64,000 nucleotides of DNA from Mannheimia haemolytica (lineage in GTDB: Bacteria; Pseudomonadota; Gammaproteobacteria; Enterobacterales; Pasteurellaceae). Location of the stretch: positions 992,001-1,056,000 of the forward strand of contig LR134495.1 in NCBI GenBank assembly GCA_900638155.1, written 5' to 3'. Each line of letters opens with the position of its first letter. The first letter of the stretch is position 1. A program made the translations under genes and the position numbers. This document shows, piece after piece, positions 17,684 through 26,241 of the stretch. Below the pieces are notes generated by a model that saw only the letters and a program-made list of their open reading frames with translations, did not search any database and was not told where the DNA came from.

Positions 17684-18301
17684 ATGATTACGTTACATTA
17701 CCTGAACAGTTCCTGCTCTCACCGCATCGTTTGGTTGTTGGAAGCCTTAGGCTTGGATTACGAGCTAAAAATCTACCATCGGGAAGAGAGCGGTTTTGCA
17801 CCTATGGAGGTAAAAGCCTTGCACCCACTTGGCAAAGCCCCTGTGTTGCAAGATGGCGATTTGGTGCTTGCCGAAGGCAATGCGATTATCCAGCATCTGA
17901 TTGCCCGTTACGCCGAAGGGAAGTTTGAGCCGACTCGTGGTAGCGAAGCTTATTCAATGTATCATTACTGGCTGTCGATTTCCGCTTCGTTATTCTCAGC
18001 AAATCTTGTGACGATGTTGGCGAACCGTTCTGATCTCGGGGCTTTCGGTGACTATGCCAAAGCACAGACTCCGCTGTATTTTAACCATATTGAGCAAGCA
18101 CTTTCAGATAAAAAATGGATTGTAGGTGATGAGCTAACCGGAGCGGATTTTTCTCTCTGCTTCCCACTGCAATGGGGGCGTAATTTTGTTGAGATGGCAA
18201 ATTACCCGAATATTGCACGCTATTTAGAACAGGTGGAAAATCACCCGGCTTACCAAAAAGCGAATCAAAAAGCCCTGAAACTTGATATGAATAGATTTTA
18301 A
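17684..18301 (+). CDS. Glutathione S-transferase
   Basis: 205 residues with the two-domain GST layout: a thioredoxin-like N-terminal domain (LHYLNSSCSHRIVWLLEALG, with Ser/Cys near the glutathione thiol, and the cis-Pro segment GKAPVLQDG about 49-57, followed by LAEGNAIIQHL), and an all-helical C-terminal domain with the N-cap motif LTGADFSLCFPLQ. It conjugates or reduces electrophiles with glutathione. AAGGAG lies seven bases before the ATG. It closes the stress-enzyme set and is followed by a strong terminator. Confidence 0.9.
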   Translation: MITLHYLNSSCSHRIVWLLEALGLDYELKIYHREESGFAPMEVKALHPLGKAPVLQDGDLVLAEGNAIIQHLIARYAEGKFEPTRGSEAYSMYHYWLSISASLFSANLVTMLANRSDLGAFGDYAKAQTPLYFNHIEQALSDKKWIVGDELTGADFSLCFPLQWGRNFVEMANYPNIARYLEQVENHPAYQKANQKALKLDMNRF

Positions 18302-18311
18302 TACTCTTTTT

Positions 18312-18340
18312 AATCCCTAACATTTTGTTAGGGATTTTTT
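18312..18340 (+). terminator. Intrinsic terminator after GST gene
   Basis: AATCCCTAACA (18312-18322), loop TTT, TGTTAGGGATT (18326-18336), then TTTT. Perfect 11-base stem. Confidence 0.92.
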
Positions 18341-18374
18341 GAATACAAAATCAATTAATGTGAATAATTATTCA
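18340..18374. promoter_or_regulatory. Tandem ARG boxes (ArgR operator) upstream of argC
   Basis: TGAATAATTATTCA (18361-18374) is a perfect palindrome and a full match to the ARG box core TGAATWWWWATTCA. A second, weaker half-conserved box, TGAATACAAAATCA, lies at 18340-18353. Their starts are 21 bases apart, exactly the E. coli arrangement of two 18-bp boxes with a 3-bp gap. ArgR with arginine should repress argCBD here. The first box overlaps the end of the GST terminator. Confidence 0.85.
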
Positions 18375-18382
18375 AAATGAAC

Positions 18383-18411
18383 TTGAGTTTAACCTTAAAT
18401 AGCCTTAGACT
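18383..18411 (+). promoter_or_regulatory. Candidate sigma-70 promoter for argC
   Basis: TTGAGT (18383-18388), 17-base spacer, TAGACT (18406-18411), 33 bases before the argC ATG and just downstream of the ARG boxes. A competing candidate is TTGAAT (18339) with AATAAT (18363), lying within the boxes. Confidence 0.5.
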
Positions 18412-18443
18412 ACCGAGCAGAAAAAGTCAAAGAAGGATTTTCA

Positions 18444-19385
18444 ATGAGCAAATACAAAATTTTTGTTGATGGGGCAGTAGGAACAACAGGACTACGCATT
18501 CACGAACGCTTAAGCCAAGCGGACGATATTGAATTATTAACCTTGCCGGAAGAGCAACGGAAAGATTTGAATGCCCGTGTGGCAAAAGTAGCAGAGGCGG
18601 ATTTAACTTTCCTCTGTTTGCCTGATGAAGCCTCGAAAGAACTGGTAGCGAATGCACCGAAAGATGCTCGAATTTGCGATACCTCAACCGCTCATCGAGT
18701 GAACCCTAACTGGGTTTACGGTTTTCCGGAATTGAGCGGACAACGTGAAAAAATCCAAAATACCAAGCGTGTTGCGGTGCCGGGTTGCCACGCCACGGGC
18801 TATATTGCGTTGGTTCGTCCGCTGGTGGAAAAAGGGATTTTGCACGCCGATTACCCTTTAAGCTGCCACTCTTTAACCGGCTATTCAGGCGGAGGCAAAG
18901 CGATGATTGCCGACTATGAAAATGAAAACCGCCCGAATGCTTTCAATGCCCCTCGTGTGTACGGCTTAGCCCTCCAACACAAACATCTGCCCGAAATGCA
19001 GGCACTTACCCAAATGCAAAACCCACCGATTTTCACCCCTGTAGTTGCCGATTATTACAGCGGAATGTTAGTCACTGTGCCATTGCCGATCTCTGCCTTG
19101 CAAGCAGTCAAATCCGGCGAAGAAATTGCAAATTTGCTTGCCGATTACTACCAAACCAGCCGATTAATTCAGGTTTACCCTTTCCAATCTCTACCCGAAG
19201 ACGGAATGCTTGCCGCGAATGCTTATGCAGGCAAAGACAGCTTAGAGATTTTTATTTACGGCAACAGCACCCAACTTTTACTTGCTGCCCGTTTTGACAA
19301 TTTAGGCAAAGGGGCATCAGGTGCCGCAGTGCAGTGTATGAATATTATGTTGGGAAGAGATGAGGTTGAGGGGTTAAATATTTAA
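18444..19385 (+). CDS. argC: N-acetyl-gamma-glutamyl-phosphate reductase (short type)
   Basis: NADPH-dependent third step of arginine synthesis. 313 residues, the short (type 2) ArgC form. KIFVDGAVGTTGLRIHERL is the nucleotide-binding start; the catalytic cysteine is Cys115 in VAVPGCHATGY, and HSLTGYSGGGKAMI follows. The substrate arginine-type loop and His (HKHLPEM) are present. The tandem ARG boxes in front point to ArgR control. argB and argD follow; other arg genes are not in the window. Confidence 0.94.
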   Translation: MSKYKIFVDGAVGTTGLRIHERLSQADDIELLTLPEEQRKDLNARVAKVAEADLTFLCLPDEASKELVANAPKDARICDTSTAHRVNPNWVYGFPELSGQREKIQNTKRVAVPGCHATGYIALVRPLVEKGILHADYPLSCHSLTGYSGGGKAMIADYENENRPNAFNAPRVYGLALQHKHLPEMQALTQMQNPPIFTPVVADYYSGMLVTVPLPISALQAVKSGEEIANLLADYYQTSRLIQVYPFQSLPEDGMLAANAYAGKDSLEIFIYGNSTQLLLAARFDNLGKGASGAAVQCMNIMLGRDEVEGLNI

Positions 19386-19395
19386 TGATTTATCT

Positions 19396-19416
19396 CCCCT
19401 CTTTAGCAAAGAGGGG
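19396..19416. repeat. Palindrome CCCCTCTTT-AGC-AAAGAGGGG in the argC-argB gap
   Basis: Perfect nine-base stem (19396-19404 / 19408-19416) with AGC loop. AAAGAGGGGAACT also matches the outer end of the element upstream of dnaE (AAAGAGGGGAAACT at 34477-34490), so it is probably a dispersed repeat rather than a terminator; there is no T tract. Confidence 0.75.
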
Positions 19417-19436
19417 AACTCTATAGCGAGGAAAGT

Positions 19437-20291
19437 ATGCAACAACAAGAAATCAACCAATTTGCAAATTTATTAGAAAAATCCACCGCTTGTTTGGCGA
19501 AATGGCAAGGTAAAATCATTGTGGTGAAATATGGCGGTAACGCAATGATTAATGAGGAACTGAAAAAATCGGTGATGGCAGATCTGCTGTTACTTCATCG
19601 TTTAGGTGTAAAAGTGGTACTGGTACACGGTGGCGGGCCGGAGATTTCACAAAGCGTGAAATTATTAGGCAAAGAACCGCAATTTATCAACGGGTTGCGT
19701 GTTACCGATAGCGATACGATTAACGTGGTTTTGCAAATGTTGGCAGGCAAAGTCAATAAAAGCCTTGTTGCTTTATTGAAAGGGAAAGGCATTGGGCTAT
19801 GCGGGATTGATGGAGCGATGTTGCAATGCAAAAAATTAGAGGCAGAGGTGGATTACGGCTTTGTCGGCGATATTGTGAAAGTCGATCCAACCGTCATTGA
19901 AATTGCCCTTAATGCAGGCTTGATTCCGGTTGTTTCCACGGTGGGCGTTGATGAAAACGGGCAGGCGTATAATATTAATGCAGACACCGCTGCCAGCGAG
20001 ATTGCGATTGCGTTACAAGCAGGAAAATTGGTCTCGATGACCGATATTGCAGGCTTATTGCGAGATCGCTTTGATGAAAGCACTTTAATTTCGGAAGTGG
20101 AAGTAAGCGAAGTGCAGTCCCTGATTGAGCAAGGCATTATTGCCGGTGGGATGATCCCCAAAATTGCGTGCTGTACCGATTTCATCAAGGAGGGTGGCTC
20201 TGAGGCAAATATTATTGACGGGCGAATCGACCACGTAATTTTGGTAGAAATGTTCGGTGGCAAAAACGGAACACGGTTTTATAAAAAATAA
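19437..20291 (+). CDS. argB: Acetylglutamate kinase
   Basis: Phosphorylates N-acetylglutamate, second step of arginine synthesis. 284 residues of the amino acid kinase fold: KIIVVKYGGNAM (about 22-33), VVLVHGGGPEI (about 60-70), and NADTAASEIAIAL (about 181-193) with SMTDIAGLL. The N-terminal extension of about 20 residues before the kinase core is of the kind linked to arginine-sensitive hexameric forms; feedback inhibition is possible but not shown. GAGGAAAG precedes the start. Confidence 0.95.
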   Translation: MQQQEINQFANLLEKSTACLAKWQGKIIVVKYGGNAMINEELKKSVMADLLLLHRLGVKVVLVHGGGPEISQSVKLLGKEPQFINGLRVTDSDTINVVLQMLAGKVNKSLVALLKGKGIGLCGIDGAMLQCKKLEAEVDYGFVGDIVKVDPTVIEIALNAGLIPVVSTVGVDENGQAYNINADTAASEIAIALQAGKLVSMTDIAGLLRDRFDESTLISEVEVSEVQSLIEQGIIAGGMIPKIACCTDFIKEGGSEANIIDGRIDHVILVEMFGGKNGTRFYKK

Positions 20292-20303
20292 CAGGAAAGT
20301 GAA

Positions 20304-21488
20304 ATGACAAGCAGTAATACGATTAAGCAATTAGATAAGGATTATATCGCCCAAACCTATGGCAGATTTGACCTTGCACTGTCGCACGGAAAAGGTTGTG
20401 AAGTGTGGGATTTTGAGGGCAATAAGTATCTCGATTTTACCAGTGGCATTGGGGTAAACAGTTTAGGCTGGGCGGACGAGGATTGGCTACAAGCCGTTAC
20501 CACACAAGCCGGTAAATTGGCTCATACCTCAAACCTGTTTTTTACTGAACCGGCAAGCCAATTAGCCCAAAAATTAGTGGCTGCAAGCGGTCTAAAACGG
20601 GCATTTTTTTGCAATTCAGGGGCAGAGGCAAATGAAGGAGCAATTAAAACCGCCCGTAAATATAGTTTCGACAAATACGGAGCCGGTCGTTCAACAGTTT
20701 TAACTCTCGTCAATTCTTTTCACGGGCGAACTATTTCAACCCTTGCTGCTACCGGGCAAGATGTGTTCCACAAGCATTTTTTCCCCTTTACCGAGGGCTT
20801 TGAATATTTACCTGTAAATGACATTGAGGCATTGAAAGCTCGCTTGGAAACCGAGAACGTTTGTGGGATTTTGCTGGAAGTAGTGCAGGGCGAGGGCGGT
20901 GTTTGCTCATTAGAGGCGGATTATCTGCACGCCGTGCAAAGCCTGTGCCAAGAAAAAGATATTTTATTTATGATTGATGAAGTGCAAACTGGCATCGGAC
21001 GAACAGGCACAGTCTGCGCTTATCAACAATTTGATTTAACACCTGATTTAGTCACGCTTGCTAAAGGCTTAGGCGGAGGCTTGCCTATTGGTGCTTTTCT
21101 GTTAGGCGAAAAAGTGGAAATGATATTAGGCAAAAGCGACCACGGTTCTACCTTTGGTGGCAACCCGGTTTCCTGTGCTGCTGCAAATGTGGTAATCGAT
21201 AAAATTAACGCCGAATTTCTCGCCCAAGTGCAACAAAAAGGGCAACTTTTACAGCAACGTTTAGCAAGCTTACCAAAAGTTAAATCTGTTTCAGGTTTAG
21301 GTTTAATGCTTGGTGTAGAATTTGAGGAAGGCATTTTAGCCGCTGACGTTGTTGCAAAATGTATCAACAAAGGCGTGCTGTTTTTAACCGCTAAAAGCAA
21401 GTTAAGATTACTCCCACCGCTGATTATATCGGAGGAGCAAATTGAGCAAGGTGTGAACATAATGAGAGAGGTTTTAAAAAGTTATTAA
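20304..21488 (+). CDS. argD: Acetylornithine aminotransferase
   Basis: PLP-dependent class-III aminotransferase, fourth step of arginine synthesis and possibly also succinyldiaminopimelate transamination. 394 residues. FCNSGAEANEGAIKTARKY (about 102-120), NSFHGRTIST, FMIDEVQTGIGRTG (about 222-235) with the PLP Asp, and TLAKGLGGGLPIGAF with the Schiff-base lysine. It starts 12 bases after argB with AGGAAAG upstream, so it is the third gene of argCBD. No terminator hairpin is clear after its stop. Confidence 0.94.
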   Translation: MTSSNTIKQLDKDYIAQTYGRFDLALSHGKGCEVWDFEGNKYLDFTSGIGVNSLGWADEDWLQAVTTQAGKLAHTSNLFFTEPASQLAQKLVAASGLKRAFFCNSGAEANEGAIKTARKYSFDKYGAGRSTVLTLVNSFHGRTISTLAATGQDVFHKHFFPFTEGFEYLPVNDIEALKARLETENVCGILLEVVQGEGGVCSLEADYLHAVQSLCQEKDILFMIDEVQTGIGRTGTVCAYQQFDLTPDLVTLAKGLGGGLPIGAFLLGEKVEMILGKSDHGSTFGGNPVSCAAANVVIDKINAEFLAQVQQKGQLLQQRLASLPKVKSVSGLGLMLGVEFEEGILAADVVAKCINKGVLFLTAKSKLRLLPPLIISEEQIEQGVNIMREVLKSY

Positions 21489-21625
21489 TTTTTTTATATC
21501 GTTTTGGTTTGATAAATTCAGGGGCTACTAATAAGTAGTCCTTGTTTATTTTAGAGTATTTTATCAGGTTAATGAGAATGCCTTCTATTTTTAAGTTATT
21601 GATTTTATTGGTATTTATATTTGTT

Positions 21626-21639
21626 TTGATGTAAGTCAA
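21626..21639. promoter_or_regulatory. FNR-like box upstream of dmsA
   Basis: TTGATGTAAGTCAA, one mismatch from TTGAT-N4-ATCAA. Its centre, 21632.5, would place a class II start site near 21674, with TAAAGT (21662-21667) as a plausible -10. Anaerobic activation of the DMSO reductase operon is what is known for E. coli dms. Confidence 0.75.
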
Positions 21640-21699
21640 TTTATTTATACTTCTTTCGGGTTAAAGTTTAATTTACTTAATCTAAGTGGGGGAAATTAT

Positions 21700-24123
21700 A
21701 TGAGTGATTTTAATCTTAGCTTAAATCGTCGTCATTTTCTGAAAACCACATCAGCAGCGGGTTTGACTGCTGCAGCTTCCGGCTTATCTCTTCCTTTTAC
21801 AGCGAAAGCTGAATCTATCCCTGTTAAAACAGTAAATGATGAAAAAATTGTTTGGAGTGCTTGTACAGTAAACTGCGGTAGCCGTTGTGTTTTGCGTATG
21901 CACGTTAAAGACGAGCAAATTACTTATGTAGAAACCGATAATACGGGGACAGAAACTTATAATGTTGATCACCAAGTACGAGCTTGTTTACGTGGCCGTT
22001 CAATGCGCCGTCGGGTTTATAATCCTGATCGCTTGAAATATCCGATGAAACGTGTAGGCAAGCGGGGCGAAGGAAAATTTGAACGTATCACTTGGGATGA
22101 GGCTTTAACAATAATAGCGGCTTCACTAAAGAAAAATATTGCTCAATATGGAAATGAGAGTATTTATTTAAACTATGGTACAGGTACTTTAGGGGGAACT
22201 ATGACAAAATCATGGCCTCCTGGTTCAACTATGGTTGCACGGTTGATGAATTGTATAGGGGGATATCTCAATCATTATGGTGATTATAGTACAGCACAAA
22301 TTGCTGTTGGGCTAGATTACACCTATGGTGGAGGTTGGGCATTAGGTAATGGAATGGCTGATATAGAAAACTCTAAGCTTATTGTATTATTTGGCAATAA
22401 TCCTGCGGAAACTAGAATGAGCGGAGGAGGGTTAACTTATTGTATTCAGCAAGCTAAAGCAAAATCTAATGCGAAATTAATTCTTATTGATCCCCGCTAT
22501 ACGGATACCGGTTTAGGTAAAGAAGATGAATGGATTCCTATCCGTCCTGGTACAGATGCGGCGTTAGTGTCGGCTCTTGCTTATGTGTTGATTACGGAAG
22601 ATTTGGTTAATCAGCCATTCCTTGATAAATATTGTGTTGGCTATGATGAGAAGACCTTGCCGGCAAGTGCGCCCAAAAATGGGCACTATAAAGCCTATAT
22701 TTTAGGGCAGGGAGAAGATGGTATCGCTAAAACCCCGGAATGGGCATCGAAAATCACCGGTATTTCGGCAGATCGTATAGTGAAATTAGCTAGAGAAATT
22801 GGCTTAACGAAACCAGCTTGTATTTCACAAGGTTGGGGGCCGCAACGTCGCAGTAATGGTGAAATTCTTTCTCGTGCGATTGCCATGTTACCTATTTTGA
22901 CTGGAAATGTGGGAATCAGTGGTGGTAACACGGGTGCTCGTGAAAGTACTTACAGTATTCCGTTTGTGCGTATGCCGACTTTAACTAACCCGGTAAAGGC
23001 CAGTATTCCAATGTTCCTTTGGACGGATGCGATCATTCGTGCAACGGAAATGACTGACAAAACAGACGGTATTCGTGGTGTAGAACGTTTGACTGCTCCA
23101 ATTAAAGTTATTTGGAACTATGCGAGTAATTGTTTAATTAACCAACATGCGGATATTAATCGTACTCATCAGATTCTACAGGATGATTCTAAGTGTGAGC
23201 TTATTATTACTATCGACAACCATATGACCTCAACAGCGAAATATAGCGATATCTTGTTACCTGACTGCACCACATCTGAGCAAATGGACTTCTGTTTAGA
23301 TGCTTTCACTTCCAATATGAATTACATCATTTTTGCAGATCAAGTGGTCAAGCCACCATTTGAGTGCCGTAATATTTACGATATGTTGAGTGATTTATCA
23401 GAAAAATTGGGGGTAAAAGAGCAATTTACTGAAGGTCGTACACAAGAGGAGTGGCTACGCTATATTTATGAACAATCTAAAGCACGACTCCCTGAATTAC
23501 CCACGTTTGAGAATTTTAGAAAACAAGGTATTTTCAAAAAAGTCGATCCGAATGGTTTCTATATTGCTTATAAAGATTTTCGAGAAAACCCAGAGGCTAA
23601 TCCATTAGCAACACCATCAGGTAAGATTGAAATTTATTCAGAACGCCTAGCAGAAATCGCTCAAACGTGGGAGTTAGACAAAGATGAGGTTATCCATCCA
23701 TTACCAATTCATGTCGATAGTTTTGAGCATTACGGAGACCCGTTAATAGAAAAATACCCACTGCAAATGTGTGGTTTTCACTATAAAGCCCGTACACATT
23801 CAACATATGGCAATGTGGATGTGTTGAAAGCTGCAGCACCGCAAGAAGTTTGGATTAATCCGATTGATGCAGAACCTCGGGGCATAAAAAACGGCGATAT
23901 GCTGAAAATTTTTAATGATCGTGGTGAAGTCCATATCAATGCCAAGGTTACTCCTCGTATTATGCCGGGTGTAGTGGCTTTAAGTGAAGGTGGTTGGTAC
24001 GCCCCTGATAATAAAGGAATCGATCACGGAGGTTGTGTGAATGTGTTAACAACACAGCGCCCATCTCCTTTAGCTAAAGGTAATCCACAACATTCTAATT
24101 TGGTTCAAGTTGCAAAATTATAG
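21700..24123 (+). CDS. dmsA: Anaerobic DMSO reductase, catalytic subunit A (Tat-exported)
   Basis: Molybdopterin (bis-MGD) subunit that reduces DMSO or other S/N-oxides as terminal electron acceptor. 807 residues. A Tat signal (NRRHFLKTTSAAG) directs export of the folded enzyme. The Fe-S cluster site is CTVNCGSRC (about 52-60) with a distal cysteine in RACLRGR. YGTGTLGGTMTKSWPPG (about 158-174) is the family region with the likely Mo-ligand serine; the C-terminal molydopterin dinucleotide-binding domain ends with TQRPSPLAKGNPQHSNLVQV. GTGGGGGAAAT precedes the ATG. Confidence 0.95.
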   Translation: MSDFNLSLNRRHFLKTTSAAGLTAAASGLSLPFTAKAESIPVKTVNDEKIVWSACTVNCGSRCVLRMHVKDEQITYVETDNTGTETYNVDHQVRACLRGRSMRRRVYNPDRLKYPMKRVGKRGEGKFERITWDEALTIIAASLKKNIAQYGNESIYLNYGTGTLGGTMTKSWPPGSTMVARLMNCIGGYLNHYGDYSTAQIAVGLDYTYGGGWALGNGMADIENSKLIVLFGNNPAETRMSGGGLTYCIQQAKAKSNAKLILIDPRYTDTGLGKEDEWIPIRPGTDAALVSALAYVLITEDLVNQPFLDKYCVGYDEKTLPASAPKNGHYKAYILGQGEDGIAKTPEWASKITGISADRIVKLAREIGLTKPACISQGWGPQRRSNGEILSRAIAMLPILTGNVGISGGNTGARESTYSIPFVRMPTLTNPVKASIPMFLWTDAIIRATEMTDKTDGIRGVERLTAPIKVIWNYASNCLINQHADINRTHQILQDDSKCELIITIDNHMTSTAKYSDILLPDCTTSEQMDFCLDAFTSNMNYIIFADQVVKPPFECRNIYDMLSDLSEKLGVKEQFTEGRTQEEWLRYIYEQSKARLPELPTFENFRKQGIFKKVDPNGFYIAYKDFRENPEANPLATPSGKIEIYSERLAEIAQTWELDKDEVIHPLPIHVDSFEHYGDPLIEKYPLQMCGFHYKARTHSTYGNVDVLKAAAPQEVWINPIDAEPRGIKNGDMLKIFNDRGEVHINAKVTPRIMPGVVALSEGGWYAPDNKGIDHGGCVNVLTTQRPSPLAKGNPQHSNLVQVAKL

Positions 24124-24132
24124 GAGTAAGCT

Positions 24133-24750
24133 ATGGAACAATATGGTTTTTATTTCGACTCTGAGCGTTGCACTGGCTGTAAAACTTGTGAACTCGCCTG
24201 TAAGGATTATAAAGATTTGGATACAGAGGTGAATTTCCGCCGTATTTATGAATATGCTGGCGGTAATTGGATACAAGATAATCACGGCTGTTGGAATCAA
24301 GATATCTTTACTTACTATATGTCTATTTCTTGCAACCACTGCGATGATCCTGTTTGTAGCAAAGTTTGTCCGACAGGAGCAATGCATAAAAATGCTGAAG
24401 GCTTCGTTTTAGTTGATGATGCCAAATGTATTGGCTGTCGTTATTGCAGTATGGCTTGCCCTTATGATGCACCGCAGTTTGATGTGAAAAAAGGATTAAT
24501 GACGAAATGCGACGGATGTTATTCACGAGTAAAAGAGGGTAACAAGCCAATTTGTGTAGATGCTTGCCCATTGCGTGCGTTGGATTTTGCTCCGGTTACA
24601 GAGCTTCGCAAAAAATATGGCGAGCAGGCTTCTATTGCTCCATTACCACCAGCAGATTTTACTAAACCGAATTTGGTCGTAAAACCGAATAAGAATGCTC
24701 GCCCGAGTGGCGATAAAACCGGCTTCTTAGCAAATCCAAGGGAGGTGTAA
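24133..24750 (+). CDS. dmsB: DMSO reductase iron-sulfur subunit B
   Basis: Electron-transfer subunit with four [4Fe-4S] sites, 205 residues. Cysteine groups: CTGCKTCELACKDYKD (about 14-29), CNHCDDPVCSKVCPTGAM (about 64-81), CIGCRYCSMACPYDAPQ (about 97-113), and CDGCYSR with CVDACPLRAL. The four-cluster pattern matches DmsB/NrfC-type subunits that pass electrons from DmsC to DmsA. It starts nine bases after dmsA with GGAGTAAG upstream. It has no own Tat signal and is expected to hitchhike with DmsA. Confidence 0.95.
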   Translation: MEQYGFYFDSERCTGCKTCELACKDYKDLDTEVNFRRIYEYAGGNWIQDNHGCWNQDIFTYYMSISCNHCDDPVCSKVCPTGAMHKNAEGFVLVDDAKCIGCRYCSMACPYDAPQFDVKKGLMTKCDGCYSRVKEGNKPICVDACPLRALDFAPVTELRKKYGEQASIAPLPPADFTKPNLVVKPNKNARPSGDKTGFLANPREV

Positions 24751-24751
24751 T

Positions 24752-25588
24752 ATGAACGGACTACACGAATTGCCTTTAATTATTTTTACTGTTCTTACTC
24801 AAGCAGTGGTGGGGTGTTGGCTATTATTTAGTTTTATTCTGTGCCGTGATAATTCAGAGCAAAGCCGCTCTTATTTGCATAAAGTAATGTTTATTCCCTT
24901 AGCTTTATTAGCAATGGGATTTATTGCATCAGTTATGCACCTAGGTTCGCCTTTAAGAGCATTTAATAGTTTAAATCGTGTTGGGCAATCAATGCTAAGC
25001 AATGAAATTGCAAGCGGAGCTGCTTTCTTTGCGTTAGCCGCTTTGTATTGGCTATTAGCAATGTTAGGTAAGATGCCAAGAGGAATTGCAAAAATCTGGC
25101 TAATTTTGACCGCTTGTATCGGCTTGCTCTTTATGTATATGATGAATAATCTCTATCATATCAGCACAGTACCAACTTGGAATACCGTATTTACCTCGTG
25201 GCACTTTTATTTAACAGTTGTTATTGGTGGTAGTGCGTTAGGGTATGCATTATTAAAAAGTAATCCTCATCAAGAATATTCACTTTACTACTGTTCTTGG
25301 ATTTATTTTATTGCGATATTTTTAGCTGCTATTGTGGTTATTTATCAAGGCTTCAATTTAAGTCAAATCCACAGTTCAGCTATGCAAGCAACAGCATTAG
25401 TGCCGGATTATGCCATTATGCACGCAGTACGATTATGCTTACTAAGTTTAGCCGGTGTTTTGTTATTTAAGGGGAAAAATACCGTATTTCTGGGACTAGT
25501 AGTTATAATAGTGCTATTTGGTGAAATGATTAGTAGAACAGTATTTTATGGCTTACATATGACTGTTGGAATGGCAGTTTTAGGATAA
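24752..25588 (+). CDS. dmsC: DMSO reductase membrane anchor subunit C
   Basis: Polytopic inner-membrane subunit (278 residues, about eight hydrophobic segments) that binds menaquinol and anchors DmsAB. The N-terminus NGLHELPLIIFTVLTQAVVG matches DmsC, as does HLGSPLRAFNSL (about 67-78), and C-terminal GEMISRTVFYGLHM. A membrane Glu/His pair needed for quinol oxidation in this family appears present in these segments, but individual residues were not aligned. It starts two bases after dmsB with GGGAGG in the dmsB end as ribosome site. Confidence 0.93.
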   Translation: MNGLHELPLIIFTVLTQAVVGCWLLFSFILCRDNSEQSRSYLHKVMFIPLALLAMGFIASVMHLGSPLRAFNSLNRVGQSMLSNEIASGAAFFALAALYWLLAMLGKMPRGIAKIWLILTACIGLLFMYMMNNLYHISTVPTWNTVFTSWHFYLTVVIGGSALGYALLKSNPHQEYSLYYCSWIYFIAIFLAAIVVIYQGFNLSQIHSSAMQATALVPDYAIMHAVRLCLLSLAGVLLFKGKNTVFLGLVVIIVLFGEMISRTVFYGLHMTVGMAVLG

Positions 25589-25637
25589 AATAAAGGGCGG
25601 ACTATTTGCCTTTAAGAATTTTTATATTCGAGGTGGT

Positions 25638-26237
25638 ATGGATAAAGCATTATTAGAGTGGATTTCCTTAAGTGGAAGATTATTGGGAACACTATTTTAT
25701 TATTCGCCAAATGAACAGCAGTCTCAAACTGTATTATCTCTATTTTCTGCTCCTGATTGGCAACAACAATGGTTTATTCAGCATTTAGAAACGCAAGATT
25801 TAATAGCTAAAGGGCTAAAACAAAATCTTCCTAGAGATTATCAAGTATTGTTTATCGGTCCAAATGAACTGGCTGCACCACCTTGGAGTTCTGTTTATTT
25901 AGATAAAGAATCAGTTATTTTTGGTGAATCGTTATTAAATTTAAGAGCATTTTTGCAAAAGCATCGGATTATCTTTTCACTTGGTACAAATGAACCTGAA
26001 GACCATTTTGGATTGATGTTAATGTTATCCGCCTATTTAGCTGAAAATAAGCCAGAACTGTTAGCTGAATATTTAGAAGGCTATCTATTAAATTGGGCTT
26101 ATCGATATTTAGATTTATTAAGTGTTCAACAAGATTATCCTTTTTATCAAGGGCTGGCACTACTTGCCAAAGATACATTACTTTTTTGGCAAGAGCAGGC
26201 GAACATAGAAGTTATCCAATCTCAATTCTATCGGTAA
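25638..26237 (+). CDS. dmsD: TorD/DmsD-family redox enzyme maturation chaperone
   Basis: Predicted cytoplasmic chaperone that binds the DmsA Tat signal and aids cofactor loading before export. 199 residues, all-helical, with the family-type segment GPNELAAPPWSSVYLDKE (about 75-92; compare E. coli DmsD GP..L.APPWGSVYLD) and EPEDHFGLMLMLSAYL (about 117-132), the conserved E-P-x-D-H motif. GAGGTGGT precedes the ATG. It lies 49 bases after dmsC in the same direction, as in Haemophilus dms clusters. Confidence 0.9.
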   Translation: MDKALLEWISLSGRLLGTLFYYSPNEQQSQTVLSLFSAPDWQQQWFIQHLETQDLIAKGLKQNLPRDYQVLFIGPNELAAPPWSSVYLDKESVIFGESLLNLRAFLQKHRIIFSLGTNEPEDHFGLMLMLSAYLAENKPELLAEYLEGYLLNWAYRYLDLLSVQQDYPFYQGLALLAKDTLLFWQEQANIEVIQSQFYR

Positions 26238-26241
26238 GAAT

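Noticed and set aside
21489..21625. Possible small RNA or gene between argD and the dms FNR-like box
   Set aside because: AT-rich, with no hairpin plus T tract and no open frame with a ribosome site; I see nothing beyond the promoter region.
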